The notes: generated by a model from the sequence alone, not told the origin. 64,000 nt of DNA from Vespula vulgaris (GCF_905475345.1 NC_066593.1:2257274-2321273); one strand, 5' to 3'. Shown: positions 35,383-48,241, counted from the stretch's first letter. Program-made: numbers and translations.

Positions 35383-38300
35383 TCAGGCATCAGTCTCGCC
35401 TTTTAACCTTAGACGTGCGAAGTCCTCGAATACAATGTCATCGTCGCCATCGGCTTCCCTGTATAAAAGAAACAAGGGAAAAGGGAAACGAAAAGGAAGC
35501 GAAACGTTAATAAAAGAAATGATAAGTAACGAGACAATGTTCAAGAAAAGAGATTTAGATTAATAAATATTGAAAAGAAGAAGGAAAAAAGAAAAAGATT
35601 CAAAAGTAAACAAAAAAATATTGAAATGAAATGTTAATATTTTTTGCATCGAAATACTGTGAGAAAGTATCTTTTAACGATATGATATAAATTACAAACA
35701 ATTGGATATTAAAAGACATACTTTGTCTCTATGCTATTTTGAAAATTTTTTTAATTACACAAGTGAATATTGTTTAAGAATGAAAAGTATCAATTATAAC
35801 TTTGTTCACTTTCATGATCATGTTAATTACTTGTATAAAGTATATTTATATTTTATTTTATTCCAATAAAAGACATGGAAATAAATAAAATTGATTTGTA
35901 GATGGTTCGTTGGTGTTTCTTAAATAAATAAAATAAAGTAAAATAAAATAAAATAAAATAAAATAAAATAAAATAAAATAAAATAAAATAAAATAAAATA
36001 AAATAAAATAGAATGAAATAAAATGAAATAAAATGAAAAAATAAATAAAGAAATAAATTGAAATCGAAATAAAAATCCAAGCACACTTCTTTCATACATA
36101 TATCTTGATTAAATCTCGGAACAATCCTGATAGTTCTATGTTAACCAGAAATTTTCTACAAATATTCGATCAAAGTGGTAATGGGATTGAAGGGAAGGAG
36201 CGAAAATGGTTCGGAATTGGGCGGTAACTTGATAATAGTCGTGGCTTACGTGTCCAGTTGGATGAGGTTGGTATCGAGCGGTACCTCGTCACCATCCCCT
36301 TTATTCGTTGGACTTGGAGGTGACGTTGACAAAGTTGATTTTTCTTCTTCTGGTTTAGGATGCATCAAAATAAATGGCAATTCGGCGACTAGTTCGCTGT
36401 TAAAAATCAAGTTACTCGTTAGCAATTTTTTTCGATGTCGGATTAAACGGGTGTTCAAAATTCGATCGATCTAAATATTTTTGATTATTACAATTTTTTT
36501 TCTTTTGATTTCCTTTCCCTCAATGAACTAGTTTTTTTTTTGTTTAAATGTTGAAGATTAATCGAGAGAACTGATTTTTTCATCAAATCAGATAAAATAG
36601 ATCGGATAGATCGGAAAATATTTTGATGTAAATTAATGAAAACGAATAAATGAAGTATAATTAATCGATTGGAAAAAAAAGAAATTACTTTAAATTATTC
36701 GATCGCTTCATTACACTCTATTATATTATTTAAAAATGATAATTTTCTTAATTTTCTTTTCTTTTATATTTTTTTACTTACCCTCCGAGCGCACCGAGAC
36801 AGAGTTTCACTTTGACCTTGTACTGGACGATAATTCCTAGGTTTTCGCGTTGAGACGGATCTACGACGCTGCGATTATGACACATGAACAATTATAAAAA
36901 TTTCTTGATTACACGATAAAGAAAAAATAAAAAGAGAAAAAAAGACGTGGTAGCCTGACATGCAAGTTATTAGCTGGACGTACATGCTAAGCAAAGAACA
37001 TGGAAATATTTTCAAAAAGAGCAATAGGTACGTATTAACACTAGAAAAATTTTTAAGACCTTTCTTCTTATTGAAATTACAAGAAAAAAGAAATTAAGAA
37101 TTATTTATGCGTGTATACGTGTAAATGAAACTTTACATTCCTTTATTTTATTTTTTCTTTTCCAGTGTTAAAACGCAGAGAGTAAGTTTCACGGATAAAA
37201 AACAAAAGTTTTTATTAGGATTGTATGCACGAAAGAAGAAGAGAAAAAAAAGAAGAAAAAAAAAGGAAAGAAAAAAGAAGCTAGCGATTTAACAAATAAT
37301 GACATAAATAGCTTACGATTTCTCTCTCGATTTTTTCTTTTTCTTTTTTCTTCCCAATAAAAACGTCAACTTCAAGAGATAGTAAAATACACTAACAAAA
37401 TATTCGAAGGGTTAATAACATCTTTATATAACACACGAAGAGCGCATGCATTTTTAAAGCGTAATCAGCGTAATGCACCGACGTGAGTGCAGAAAAAAAA
37501 AGAGAAAAAAAAGAGCACAGTGATAGAGATTCTGATTCTTTTTCTTTCTTTTTTGTTCTGTTTTTTCTTTCCGTCACATTATTATAGTTTATCGCTTACT
37601 ATACAGGTAGATTATTTTTTTCCTCTTTGAATCTTTTTCTGCTATTTATAATTCACTTCATTGTATAATGGATTTAACTTCGTTCGTTTATTTTTTGTCT
37701 TTTTCTTTTTTCCCCCCTCTTAATAATAAAAATTCGAATTTCGCGCAGATACGATGACACGTCGATCACACATATACAAGGATATACGTATAATCGAACC
37801 ACAGAAATTAATATTTCTTCGCCGACATTCCTATCTCCCGAGACAAGTTCTTTTTTCGTCGTTTGCGTTACGCACATCGATCGGACTTCCTTCGAATGAA
37901 ACGTGTCAGCCGGTTATCCCATTGCTTTGCTTGCTCTCACTTCGAATCTCGAAAGAATAAAAATGCTGACGTGCTCTCGAGAAGCCGCGCCTTTTTTCTT
38001 TTCTTTTCTTTTCTTTCTTTTTTTTTCTTTTTTTTTTTTCTTTCCATGAATTAACGTATACACATCAGGTCACAAAAATGTGCGGATACCTTTTAAAATT
38101 GTGCTACTCTTTCAAGCTTGAGTAAAGCGCGTCGTTTCTCTTTTTTTAATAGATGTAAAGCACTTAACGTTCTACAGGAAATACGTAAAAAGAAAAGAGA
38201 AAAAAGCACTATGATTTTCTATTAGCATCGATAAAAAATACAATTATAAAATATGTAGTTATAATAGTTCTTTCCCACATATGTAGTTTATATGTGTGTG

Positions 38301-39367
38301 TGTATGTGTGTTTCGAAAAGTGTCCGATTATTTGTATGACCCGCTATATATACTTTTCGATAATACATATATACGTCTAACGAAATAATATCTCGAAAAT
38401 TCAACAATTTTTTTACTTTTCATCGATCAATATATTTTTTATCGATCAAATTTCGTCACGAATCGTACCACGAATAATCCTGCCTTTTGATAAATAAATT
38501 CTTATGCGAATGAATAATAATATCGAGAACGAAGAAAAGTATCGATAATATTGATAATAATAATTATTGATGATAATAATAATTATTATTATCAATATTT
38601 TTGAAGAGTTTCTCGGGTAAATTCGTCGTAGTTCTCGCTCGCTAAAATCATATAACTCCGCTTAATGGATATACTTGCTATAATATGACGTGCGACGTGA
38701 TACTATTTCGAGAGATTATCCGTTGTTATATCTAATGAAAAACGGAGACTATAAATCGTAATTCCGGTGCCTCTTCGACGTTTCTTCTATATTAAACGAA
38801 AATTCATATTATCGTACGTTCTAACGTAAGAAAAAGCATCGAAGAAAAATTATGAACGTACCTACGAAATCTTAAACTATTTTAATTCCTTTGAAAATTA
38901 AGAATTATGAATTAAGAAATCTTAAAGAAGGAAAGAAAGAAAGAAAAATATACGACAAATATAATTTTATATATATTTATATATTTTTTTATTCTTTTCT
39001 TTCTTTCTTTCTTTTTCTGTAAGTCTTGTCAATGCGCGACTAAATAGAAGAAGAATTGTACGTCTAAAAAACTTAACGTTCTTTAATAAATAAGTAAATG
39101 AACAAATAAATAAATAATTTATTTTTTTACTTCTTTTGTCTTGACTTACGAGAATATCCCAGATTTTTCGTCCGCGCAAAATCAGTAAATTTTAGAAAAT
39201 CCTTTGTGGAAAAGAGGACGAAACACAAAATAAAAAAAGAAAATAAAAAAATATATATAATTAAAAACAAAATGAACTTCGAATAAAAGCGCTCGATCGT
39301 GCAGAGATACAGAAATAAAGAGAGAGATAGAGAGAGAGGGAGAGAGAGAGAGAGAGAGGGAGAGGGG

Positions 39368-39403
<36 letters not shown>

Positions 39404-39555
39404 AACAAATACGCTGTCGATAGTCCCATTCTATGAGATAAGAAGAAAAATTAAACTACAAGTAGATTTTCATTGCAAACGAAAGCGAAGCTTTTTGCCC
39501 AGCCACTAAAGAAGCGAGCGAAATAGATAAACAGAATAAGAGAAGAGAGATAGAT

Positions 39556-39601
<46 letters not shown>

Positions 39602-40181
39602 ATAGACGGAGACCATAGATGATTTCCTTTTCCAGAGTTTAAGAAGAAAAGTTTTCTTCGGTATGTGAACGAATAAACGGCACAATGCGAACATGAGAAT
39701 CGAGATAAAAGTTTTAGAGAACCGATCAAATCGAGAAAGACGGCAAGAAAAAGATGAAAATAGAAAAAGAGTACGAGAGAAAGAAAGAGAAGAATAGAGA
39801 GATAGAGATATAACGTATCGCGTTATATACCGTATATATGTGTATGTATATATACACCTATATATATATAACACAAGTTTTGAATCACTTCGAGTATCAT
39901 TCGAAAACAGAAATTTTTGTTTGATTGATCGTTTGAATGAAAATAATATTAACAAATCTGAACAATGTAATCATAGTCTAAAGAAAAAAATGATAATATA
40001 TATATATATATATAGATTATTTTAAAGAATTTTTTCAACCATCGAATTATTATCGACTGTGATTCGAAATTCTTCATACTGATTGCGAATCGTTTGAAGG
40101 CTAACAAGAAAATAGAATGAGAGTATATCGGATATCCATTGCTAACGTAAAAAGACGTATGCACGTTACAGTTTATATGTA

Positions 40182-40225
<44 letters not shown>

Positions 40226-40749
40226 CATGTATATGTATTGTATGCACGATGTATTCGATGTATATACGATGTATGAATGCATTTACGATGTCTCATTTTA
40301 ATCGCAAGCAGCGTTTATGATATTCTTACAGGGTGCTGGACGCCAGATTGGTGTCCTCGTCTTTGAGTTGGCCGTCGAGGGCGAGCCCCCATTTATCTTT
40401 GTTGTTGGCGAGAAGCGGTGTCAGAGAGAAGACTTTGCTCAGCGTGAAACCCGGCCCCACTGGGCATCCCTCCCTAACAAATATTTACAATAAGTATCAT
40501 GCCGTTTATATATAATCTGTTCTTGGACAAAATTAGAAAGAAAGAGGAAGAATAGATTAAAATGAAAGAGAAAGAGAAAGAGAAAGAGAAAGAGAGAGGG
40601 AGAGGAAGAGACAGACAAATAGACAGATTCGAAGAAATATTAAACGCCGAGCTAATCAACGAACTCGTCTGAATCTCGAATTCTATCTAGTCTAATCTTA
40701 ATTAGAAATCTCATTACAATCTCATTAAATATCTTTCTTTATCTCTCTC

Positions 40750-40797
<48 letters not shown>

Positions 40798-40940
40798 TCG
40801 TTATAACGAAATTCACGACGTATCGCGTGTTAACAGATTAATTATTCCATTAGTGCAGATAAAAATCCAAAAGATTTCTTTTTCACAATGGATTTTGTCT
40901 GAAAGAGAGATAGATAGATAGATAGATAGATAGATGGAGA

Positions 40941-41008
<68 letters not shown>

Positions 41009-41798
41009 GAGAGATTTATAACTCGCTGTAGTAGGTATCTATATGTGAGAGAATTATGTATGGATGTTTTACACGAGTGAAATTGGACGGCACGTTATTT
41101 TCGCTTTGAATTCGCCAGAGGACACGACGGTGAGCGCTTATAATTGGAATTTTGACTAATTACGCGAGTATCCCTCCCCCTTTTTTCTTTTCTTTTTTAA
41201 CATCGTTCATAGAGACATGCACGGTGACGAGAATTCACATTCGATGTACCCATGAGAACATCGTTTTCCTTTCGTTCGAAAGAAATTATATAATTGATAT
41301 AATTTTCAATCGAGCTCCCTCCACTTACGCTTATGACGCCATATTCAACTATGTAGGACTATAGGTAGAATTATCTACTTTGTCACGTGACATTAAGCTA
41401 CAAAACATCCAATCATATCAAACCTCTAGTGCACCACCAACGTATACCAATGTGCACGTATGTATGTATGTATGTATGTATGTATGATGTATGCATGTGA
41501 ACACAAAGGTATACGTATACATAGTAAAATATCTCACAGCTTGTGCGTTACACCGGCATACATAATATCAAGAATAAAATATACATAGGAGCAACGATAA
41601 CAAGGTATAAGAGAGAGTATGATATACGTATATCGAGTATCGTTTCAATATACGTGGATTGATAATACAGAGGTGTTAGAAAGAAGAAGTGCATTAGTTA
41701 TCGTTGATAATCAGAAGTAGGAGAAAAGAGTGGGGGTGTGTGTGTGTAGGGAGATATCTAACAGACGAAAAAACCATCACCGATCGTGATCAATAACC

Positions 41799-41841
<43 letters not shown>

Positions 41842-44800
41842 GTAACAGGCCACCACGCAAAAAACCCCAGCACAAAATCACCAATAAAATAAGTGGCATT
41901 CCATTCTCTAAGAAAGATATATAAGTATATACATACACGTGTGTATGTATATATGTATATATATTCTCACGTTATACAAATTTACTTTTCATAAAGATCA
42001 CAGAATCGATGGAGACCTTAAACGGGCTTTTGTTCTATTTTTTCTTTTTCTTCTCCTTCTTCCTTCTATTTTTTTCGTTTTTCTTTCTTTCTTTTTTCTT
42101 TTTTTTCTAACAATTTCTCAAACAACCATTCCTTCAAATTATACAAACGTTTAATCTAATGTATCCACTATGTGACTTGTATAGACGCATAGCGTATTTT
42201 ATAAACCATCGTTGACAGTCTCCATTTTCTTGAAACCTTAAAAGAAAAAAAATTCGCGTTCAATGTTCGAGCACACACTCACATTGTGCTAGATGCGAGG
42301 TTGGTGTCCTCATGCTTAAGTTGACCGTCTAGAGCAAGACCTCGCTTGTCTTTGTTGTCGGCAAGCGTCGGCCTTAGAGAAAAGACCTTGCTCAAGGTGA
42401 ATCCTGGCGCTACCCCTATACTGCCAGTGCAATCATCTTATTTTCCTTTTTCATATTTTCAAGATTCTAATATAAAATTCATTCTATACCTAGCATGGGT
42501 TGGTGTTTTGTAATATATTCGGGGAAACGCATAATGAAATTTTAAAGCATCTAACCCATTCTATTGATCTCGTCATCGATTTTATAGGTCGTGATGAAAA
42601 AAATGGATTTACGATTGGATTAGAGCTTGGGAACAGGTATACCTTGTCAACTTTATTTCTACATCTGATTTTTTTTTTTTTTTTTTAATACTTAATATTA
42701 TTGAAATAAATTCGATGACCCAATAAAAAATATTCGAATAATATTAAGATATGCAAAATATGCGAAGTTTAACGATTTTAGATATTAACCCGATTTGTAT
42801 AGTATGCATTTTTCTTTGCATATTTTACGTTGTTATTATTATCATGTTTTTCAAGTCTACAACATTTTAGAAATAAGGTTTATCTGTTCCCAAACTAATG
42901 AATAATTGAATGTATGTATAATAACAAAGAAAAAAAAAAAGAAAAAAAATATATATATATAAAAGAATCGATTGAAATCCTTTGTTTGTTTGTTTGTTTG
43001 TTCGTTCGTTCGTTCATAGGATCAATTGTTCGCCGTAAAGCGATATAATGAATCCATAGCAATGTTTATTCAGACGATTATTATCGTTATCATCGTCATC
43101 ATCGTTGTCATCCTTGTAAAGGTAGAATTAACTTGAAGGTACTCACTCGCTTTCGGCCTCAGCGACGATGCACTTGTATTGCGCGGTTGAAAACAAACAA
43201 ATGTCTGCGAACTGTCGCACGGACACCTTTATCTTTTTAACTGTTCGATTACTATTGTTCGCGATGTGCACGTTAATGGCTATGTTCTCGCCATGATGAT
43301 AAAGCTCCTTATCAAGAGACGCCTCCAAGTGTAGCCTGCTAGGCGACATCAGAAACTCTTTGCTGACCTCAACGTACGGTTGCTCGCCTTGCTTAGATGG
43401 CGCGTACATGATCTTCCGTATCGCAAGCCTTACTGAATTTCTGCAACGATCAACGAATAAAACGTTCTCATTAATTTTATACACGCAAAAACTCTTTAAA
43501 TAATAATTTATTTTTATTGCCGATAAATAATTACTTGTATTGATACTCTCGATCTTAGTGCATACTCATATGACAAATAAAAAGAAAAATTAATTTTTTC
43601 CTCCCCCTTTTTTTTTGATTACATTTCTTAGAATACTTTTAAACATATTAATTACATCACTGGAATGTTTAGATTAAATGTTTGATGTAAGTGAAATAAA
43701 TAAATAGTTAAAAAAATTTTCTTGGAAATTCAAGAGAATTAAAAATATTTACAAAAAAATATAATTAGAAATAATAATAATAATAATAATAATAAAAAGA
43801 AGGAAACAGATTGGAATCTTTTTTTGTTATACGAGAAAAATAACTAAAAGGTACATAGGATATTTTTATTTATAAGAGAATGTCCTTAAATAACGTCCAA
43901 TATTGATTCCACTATGTGAGTGTAATCGTAAATTTTTAAGAGAGCCCATTACGATACCTTTTATGGGGTTTGTCGTCCTGAGTTTCGCCCACGAACGCCT
44001 TTAACTCGTAATCGACGCCGCACGGTTTACCGTTGTCACCAGGTGCTGGTTGTAACGTCACCGAGGCCGGACAATGTGGCGGCAGCTCGAAGTAGAACGG
44101 ATAAGCATTACTTCCTAATTTCTTTATTAGCCTCTCTTGAAGACGCGTCAGCTCCCTGCGCGGCTGAGAACTGGTCACCTGAGGATATATTTGTTCCGCA
44201 GCGAGATAAAGATCCTTTCGGAAATAAAGTCCGAGCACGTCGAGATCGTCTCTTCCATATTTAAACGCTGCCAAAACATGGCCGAAAACCTTCCGGTCTT
44301 TCACGTAATCCGGATCAATGAGTACTATACCATCTGCAATGTAAAAAGTCGTATATATATATCATAGAACATATATAAATATATAAAAAAATATATAGAG
44401 CATCCAAAAAGGGCTAAGAAATAATTCACAACTTCATATTTAACCTTCTGCACTATAATCTCACCTCTGACGTGATAACACTATTTTTTTTCTCTCTCTA
44501 CAACTCTTGAGTCATCACTGACACGTGATACTTCATTTAATTAATAAGACAAGTTATAGTGGGAAAACAGTTTCACTCCAAAATTACTTTTCCAGGTATA
44601 CGTGTACTTACGTACTAAAATAGATGAGATATTAAAAGCAAAAAAAAAGAAAAGAAAAAGAAAAGAAAAAAAGTGGCGCGTAATTGGCCTATGAGAATAA
44701 ACTAAGAGAATAATTCTATAGTGCAAAGGGTTAAGTAATGATAAATTTCATTCTGTTTTTGTAATATTACGTATGTATTCAAATGGTTATTAAGTTGTGT

Positions 44801-45065
44801 GATACTTGTAATATTTATAATTTATAGTCGTACTTTTTTTTATTAGTTCTATTTTATTTTTCTATTACTTCTTTTTGTATATGCCTTATTCTTATTTATT
44901 ATAAAGGATTAAGAAATAAAAAGTTTCTTTACCGATAGGATCAACGTGGGTTATATGATCGACGAAGTCTCTCTTTCCAAGGTAAACAGTGATCTTGCCA
45001 TTGAGACTGGATTTTTTAAAGACACGGGTGGGTTGCCGTCTATTAGCACTGTCCACACTGTCCAT
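35383..45065 (-). CDS. krz: non-visual arrestin (kurtz / beta-arrestin)
   Basis: Binds phosphorylated, active GPCRs, uncouples them from G proteins and links them to clathrin-coated pits. Exons in order of transcription: 45065-44933, 44333-43958, 43440-43147, either 42420-42283 or 40473-40330, 36868-36782, 36396-36250, 35458-35383; phases agree. Length is 418 aa with the second alternative exon, 416 with the first. The start MDSVDSANRRQPTRVFKKS is followed by the N domain with DGIVLIDPDYVKDRKVFGH, KYGRDDLDVLGLYFRKDL and NAYPFYFELPPHCPASVTLQ, then RNSVRLAIRKIMYAP and FLMSPSRLHLEASLDKELY. The alternative exon carries the gate (lariat) loop LALDGQLK-x-EDTNLASST. VAELPFILMHPKP closes the C domain. 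The tail has a clathrin box LIQLD (residues 389-393) and an AP-2 motif DDIVFEDFARLR (F404, F407, R411). The Drosophila orthologue is kurtz. Confidence 0.95.
35921..36045. repeat. (AAAAT)n microsatellite
   Basis: About 14 perfect AAAAT units, then AAATG-type variants. It lies in the last krz intron, between the stop/donor site and the AP-2 tail exon. Confidence 0.95.
36246..36253 (-). promoter_or_regulatory. krz: krz splice donor that is also a stop codon
   Basis: On the minus strand the penultimate exon ends CTGGACAC with donor GTAAGC. If not spliced, the frame reads ACG TAA and stops one residue after LIQLDT at 36246. If spliced to the acceptor TATACAG (35465-35459) it continues into the AP-2-binding tail. 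Confidence 0.75.
38063..38347. mobile_element. MITE-like element 3 (Tc1/mariner-type ends)
   Basis: The left end reads CAGGTCACAAAAATGTGCGG then ATACCTTTT. The right end, reverse-complemented, reads GCGGGTCATACAAATAATCG then GACACTTTT. The ends match imperfectly around a 285-bp body with no transposase frame. GGTCA-AAA...CGGA-AC ends are common among Tc1/mariner-derived short elements. It lies in a krz intron. Confidence 0.5.
38547..38599. repeat. perfect inverted repeat (22-nt arms, 9-nt loop)
   Basis: Arms 38547-38568 and 38578-38599 are exact reverse complements around the loop GATGATAAT. The arms are AT-only apart from one G/C pair, so it may simply be a folded AAT/ATT microsatellite. 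Confidence 0.9.
39316..39402. repeat. (GA)n tract
   Basis: Imperfect GA repeats with G-runs; a second one is at 39561-39598 and a (GAGAAA)-type tract at 40558-40598. All lie in a krz intron beside alternative exon B. Leu/Ser-rich minus-strand frames over them are artefacts. Confidence 0.95.
40330..40473 (-). other. krz: krz alternative exon B (144 nt, kurtz-like)
   Basis: Acceptor TTTGTTAG, donor GTAAGA. It encodes EEGCPVGPGFTLSKVF at its start and DKWGLALDGQLKDEDTNL in the gate loop. Phase 2 in and 2 out, same as the other copy. The beginning is the closer match to fly kurtz. Confidence 0.9.
40907..41004. repeat. (GATA)n followed by (GA)n
   Basis: (GATA)n at about 40911-40935 then (GA)n at about 40939-41004, in the krz intron between the two alternative exons. 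(GTAT)n at 41461-41485 and (AT)n at 41803-41838 are in the same intron. Confidence 0.95.
42283..42420 (-). other. krz: krz alternative exon A (138 nt, vertebrate-like gate loop)
   Basis: Acceptor CACTGGCAG, donor GTGAGT. It encodes DIGVAPGFTLSKVF and DKRGLALDGQLKHEDTNL. It is two codons shorter than exon B at its 5' end and otherwise collinear, with the same phases. KRGLALDG-x-LKHEDTNLASST is the sequence also seen in vertebrate beta-arrestins. Confidence 0.9.
42622..42898. mobile_element. short element with conserved terminal inverted repeats (element 4)
   Basis: TTGGGAACAGGTATACCTT at 42627-42645 is matched in reverse complement by TTGGGAACAGATAAACCTT at 42893-42875 (17 of 19 identical). 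The repeats bound about 270 bp of AT-rich sequence in the krz intron just upstream of alternative exon A. Both repeats are preceded by ATTAG. No transposase frame is present. Confidence 0.55.
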
Positions 45066-45222
45066 AGCGCGTATCCCGGGGCCCGAACTGACCCCTAATT
45101 CATTTGAGTCCTCAATGCACGTGAAATCAAGCCACTAATTGTAACACTGTAAAAGATAGACGATAGATATATCATGATTGATGATCAAAAGTTTTCAAGG
45201 GAGTTCCGAATGTTCTCTTAAA

Positions 45223-45269
<47 letters not shown>

Positions 45270-46383
45270 GAGGTATAACGATTGATGTAATATTCTCAAT
45301 GAGAGATCTAGGCGCATGAGTAATAACTCACGTTGTATGTATTTATTTACAGAGACATATATATATATATATCGCTGCGGAATGCATGCGGATGTCTATA
45401 TCACAATGGAGACGCATAACAGGTATGGAACTCTTTGCTGCATAAAATACGATCCATGATTAGTGTCAAGTATACTTCCCTAACCGTGCATAATACATTC
45501 ATATATTTATGTATATATGTATATATATACATATATACACATACATAGAGATATGCACATTCATGTATATACAGGTATACACACATGTATATTATTCATA
45601 TACGTACATACAGAATTACCTATAAAGTATTTTAACTTTCATCAGGGTCCACCGCCATGATGCACAATTTATTTAACTTTTTTTGCGTTTGACAGCAACT
45701 CGCCATATTGCATTTTGTGTGTGTGTACTTGCAGGAATATATATATCTACCTACTATTGCTATTTTTTCCGACATTTACGAGCGAAAAGTTTGGAGATTT
45801 ATGGCATTAGGTATTTATTAGATAGTTATATAGAAGCGTAAGCTCGAGAGACAAACGAATGTTATAGACGAGAATATCAACAATATGACGAACTTAGCGA
45901 GAAATGTAGTAAGACCGATTTGCGTCAGGATTGCGTTGTCGGTAAACATGACGCAAACTCGAACCAACTCGAAATTCTAATTGACACGATAAGTTTCTCC
46001 GATCGTCGACGAAAAAGTAACGCCGTGTATAACATTATAAACGGACGAAAAAGAAACGAAATAAGATCTCGAAAACGATATAATGGCAGTAGTATAAGGA
46101 TAATCAAGATTTTCACGTTTTACGTTAAATATGTACGAGCTAACAAATATATTTTATATTGTATTACTTGTATGTATAAACCAGTATGAGAAAAATATAC
46201 ATAAGAATTTTCCCTCAACGTGAAAATTCGCTCGCAAATTATGTATTTTAATTCATATTTATGTATGTATTAATGTATATTCATAGGCCTCTCTAGAAGA
46301 GTGTACTAACGTCAAACGACCTAGTTGCACGCTAAAATGATGAATTCGTTAGTTAATAATATGTATATAATATGTGGGTATGT

Positions 46384-46414
<31 letters not shown>

Positions 46415-47200
46415 CACATGAATTTTATTATACAAAATTATTACGTTTATCCCACTTTATTTTTATTTTCATTGCGATATCATCATACAAGAGAAAAATA
46501 AAGTTTTCATAGGTAAGGACATTTTGGTAAATTAATTAAAACAAGAAATATAACGAGCTACTATTGTATAACGTTACAAAGTAAAAGAAATTAAATACAT
46601 ACAATAAAAGGTAGCTCCCTCTCGATTATATAAAATGAATGAATCATATCTTCTTAATGATGGAAGATAAACAAATGATATACGTATATCTATTCTTTTT
46701 TATTGTGGTTCGCGGTCAAAAAAAAATCGGATAAAGCATTCGTTAGAGAAACTGATAAATTATATGACGTATGTATTTACATATGACGTCTTTCCAACTT
46801 ATTGTAAATAATAACAAAAATACGAATTTTTTCTTTCTTTCTTTCTTTCTTTATCAAATTGACCTTTCAAAGAGAGAGATAGAGAGATTTCGTATATTGT
46901 CGTTGAATATATAGCGAACTTAGGGGAAAGAATGAAAACGCTTTTGGAGCGCGCCATGATCGTCGAGACGAGAGAAATTAAATTTCTCGTCGGTGTTACG
47001 TCGTTACCCGGGCAGAACCGAAAATTCGAGAGCAGTAGCGAGTAGCGATAACTTAATTACGAAGCGCTACGTGTAATTGGAAGAATAGCTTGTTCATTAG
47101 GCGACGTTCGAAATTCAATTATCGTTCGTATTGCTTTGAAGCGCCATCTTAACGGAGAATCTATGGATATTCGACTTTGTTTTTTTAATGACCACATCCT

Positions 47201-47249
<49 letters not shown>

Positions 47250-47274
47250 CTTTGAAAATGTGAAATTTTTCAAT

Positions 47275-47575
47275 GGACTTATAAAAATTTTAACACGTAT
47301 GCAAGTAATATTTTCTCCGTTAGTAAACGGACGAGCAAGTGAATAATTGAAAAAAAAAAGAAAAAAAAAATAAATAAAACGAATATCCCGCTATTTCGTT
47401 ATCTCTATTAACTTTCTAGGACTTATAAAAATTTTACCACGTATATAAGTAATATTTTCTCCGTTGGTAAACGGACGAGCAAGTGAATAATTGGAAAAAA
47501 AAAGAAAAAAAAAAAATAATAAAACGAATATCCCGCTATTTCGTTATACATTTTATCTCTATCAACTTTCTGGGA
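47275..47575. repeat. tandem duplication, 144-bp unit
   Basis: Two nearly identical copies start GGACTTATAAAAATTTTA at 47275 and 47419. Both include ATATTTTCTCCGTT, AAACGGACGAGCAAGTGAAT, an A-rich run and AACGAATATCCCGCTATTTC, and both end in an ACTTTCT motif. The differences are a few substitutions, A-run length and a short insertion in copy 2, so the duplication looks recent. Confidence 0.92.
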
Positions 47576-47992
47576 TCTATCCTAGGAAACTCACTTTTCC
47601 AAGATGGTCGTCATAGTCGCGAAAAAGTAAGTAGAGAAGGAAGGGAAAGAAAGTAATAGGATTTTCCCTCCTTTTCATTAGGCGTACTTTTCCATCGATT
47701 TTGTGGCAGGCAAGCACCCTTCTTGCTTGACTGCTAACTCGAAAACCACTTTCCTTCTTCGTAATCGTTATCGAAGGGAAAAGCTGTTTGGAGAAAAGAG
47801 GCGGTATAAGCTCTCGAAAAGAACAACACAACACTTCCGCTCGACGTTCGCGAAGTGCTGCCTTTATCCAATATAACCTATTTTTTTTTATTTCTTTTTT
47901 ATTTTTTCTTTTTTAATTCCTTTTTTTTTAACGCGGAATAATTAAAATCTTATTAAAAGAGTTCAAAAGCAGTTTTTTCCCTCATCGACATT

Positions 47993-48241
47993 ATACAGGT
48001 TGGGTCGAAAGTTTCTATTACGTGATTTCTAAAAATCAATTACTCTTTTTTTTTTCTTATTAATACTTTTTAGAATACTTTTTTTCCCCAATTCCTGAAC
48101 TTTTATAATAATTGTAAATTTTGGGAAGAAAAAAGAAAGAAGAAAAGAAAAGAAAAGAAAAAAAAAACCTGAAATGTCTCGAAAAAGTGTTACAATTAAT
48201 TATTAAAAATCACTTATGTACTTTTGATTAGCTCAGTACAT
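47993..48241. mobile_element. mariner-type MITE-like element 5
   Basis: The left end TACAGGTTGGGTCGAAAGTT continues to CGTGATTTCTAAAAATCAATT. The right end, reverse-complemented, has CAAAAGTACATAAGTGATTT then TTAATAATTAATT. The TTGGGTCGAAAGTTTCT start is typical of mariner-family termini. The body has no transposase frame. Confidence 0.45.

Noticed and set aside
38547..38599. Hairpin as a microRNA gene
   Set aside because: The arms are almost pure AT microsatellite; no typical mature-sequence complexity.
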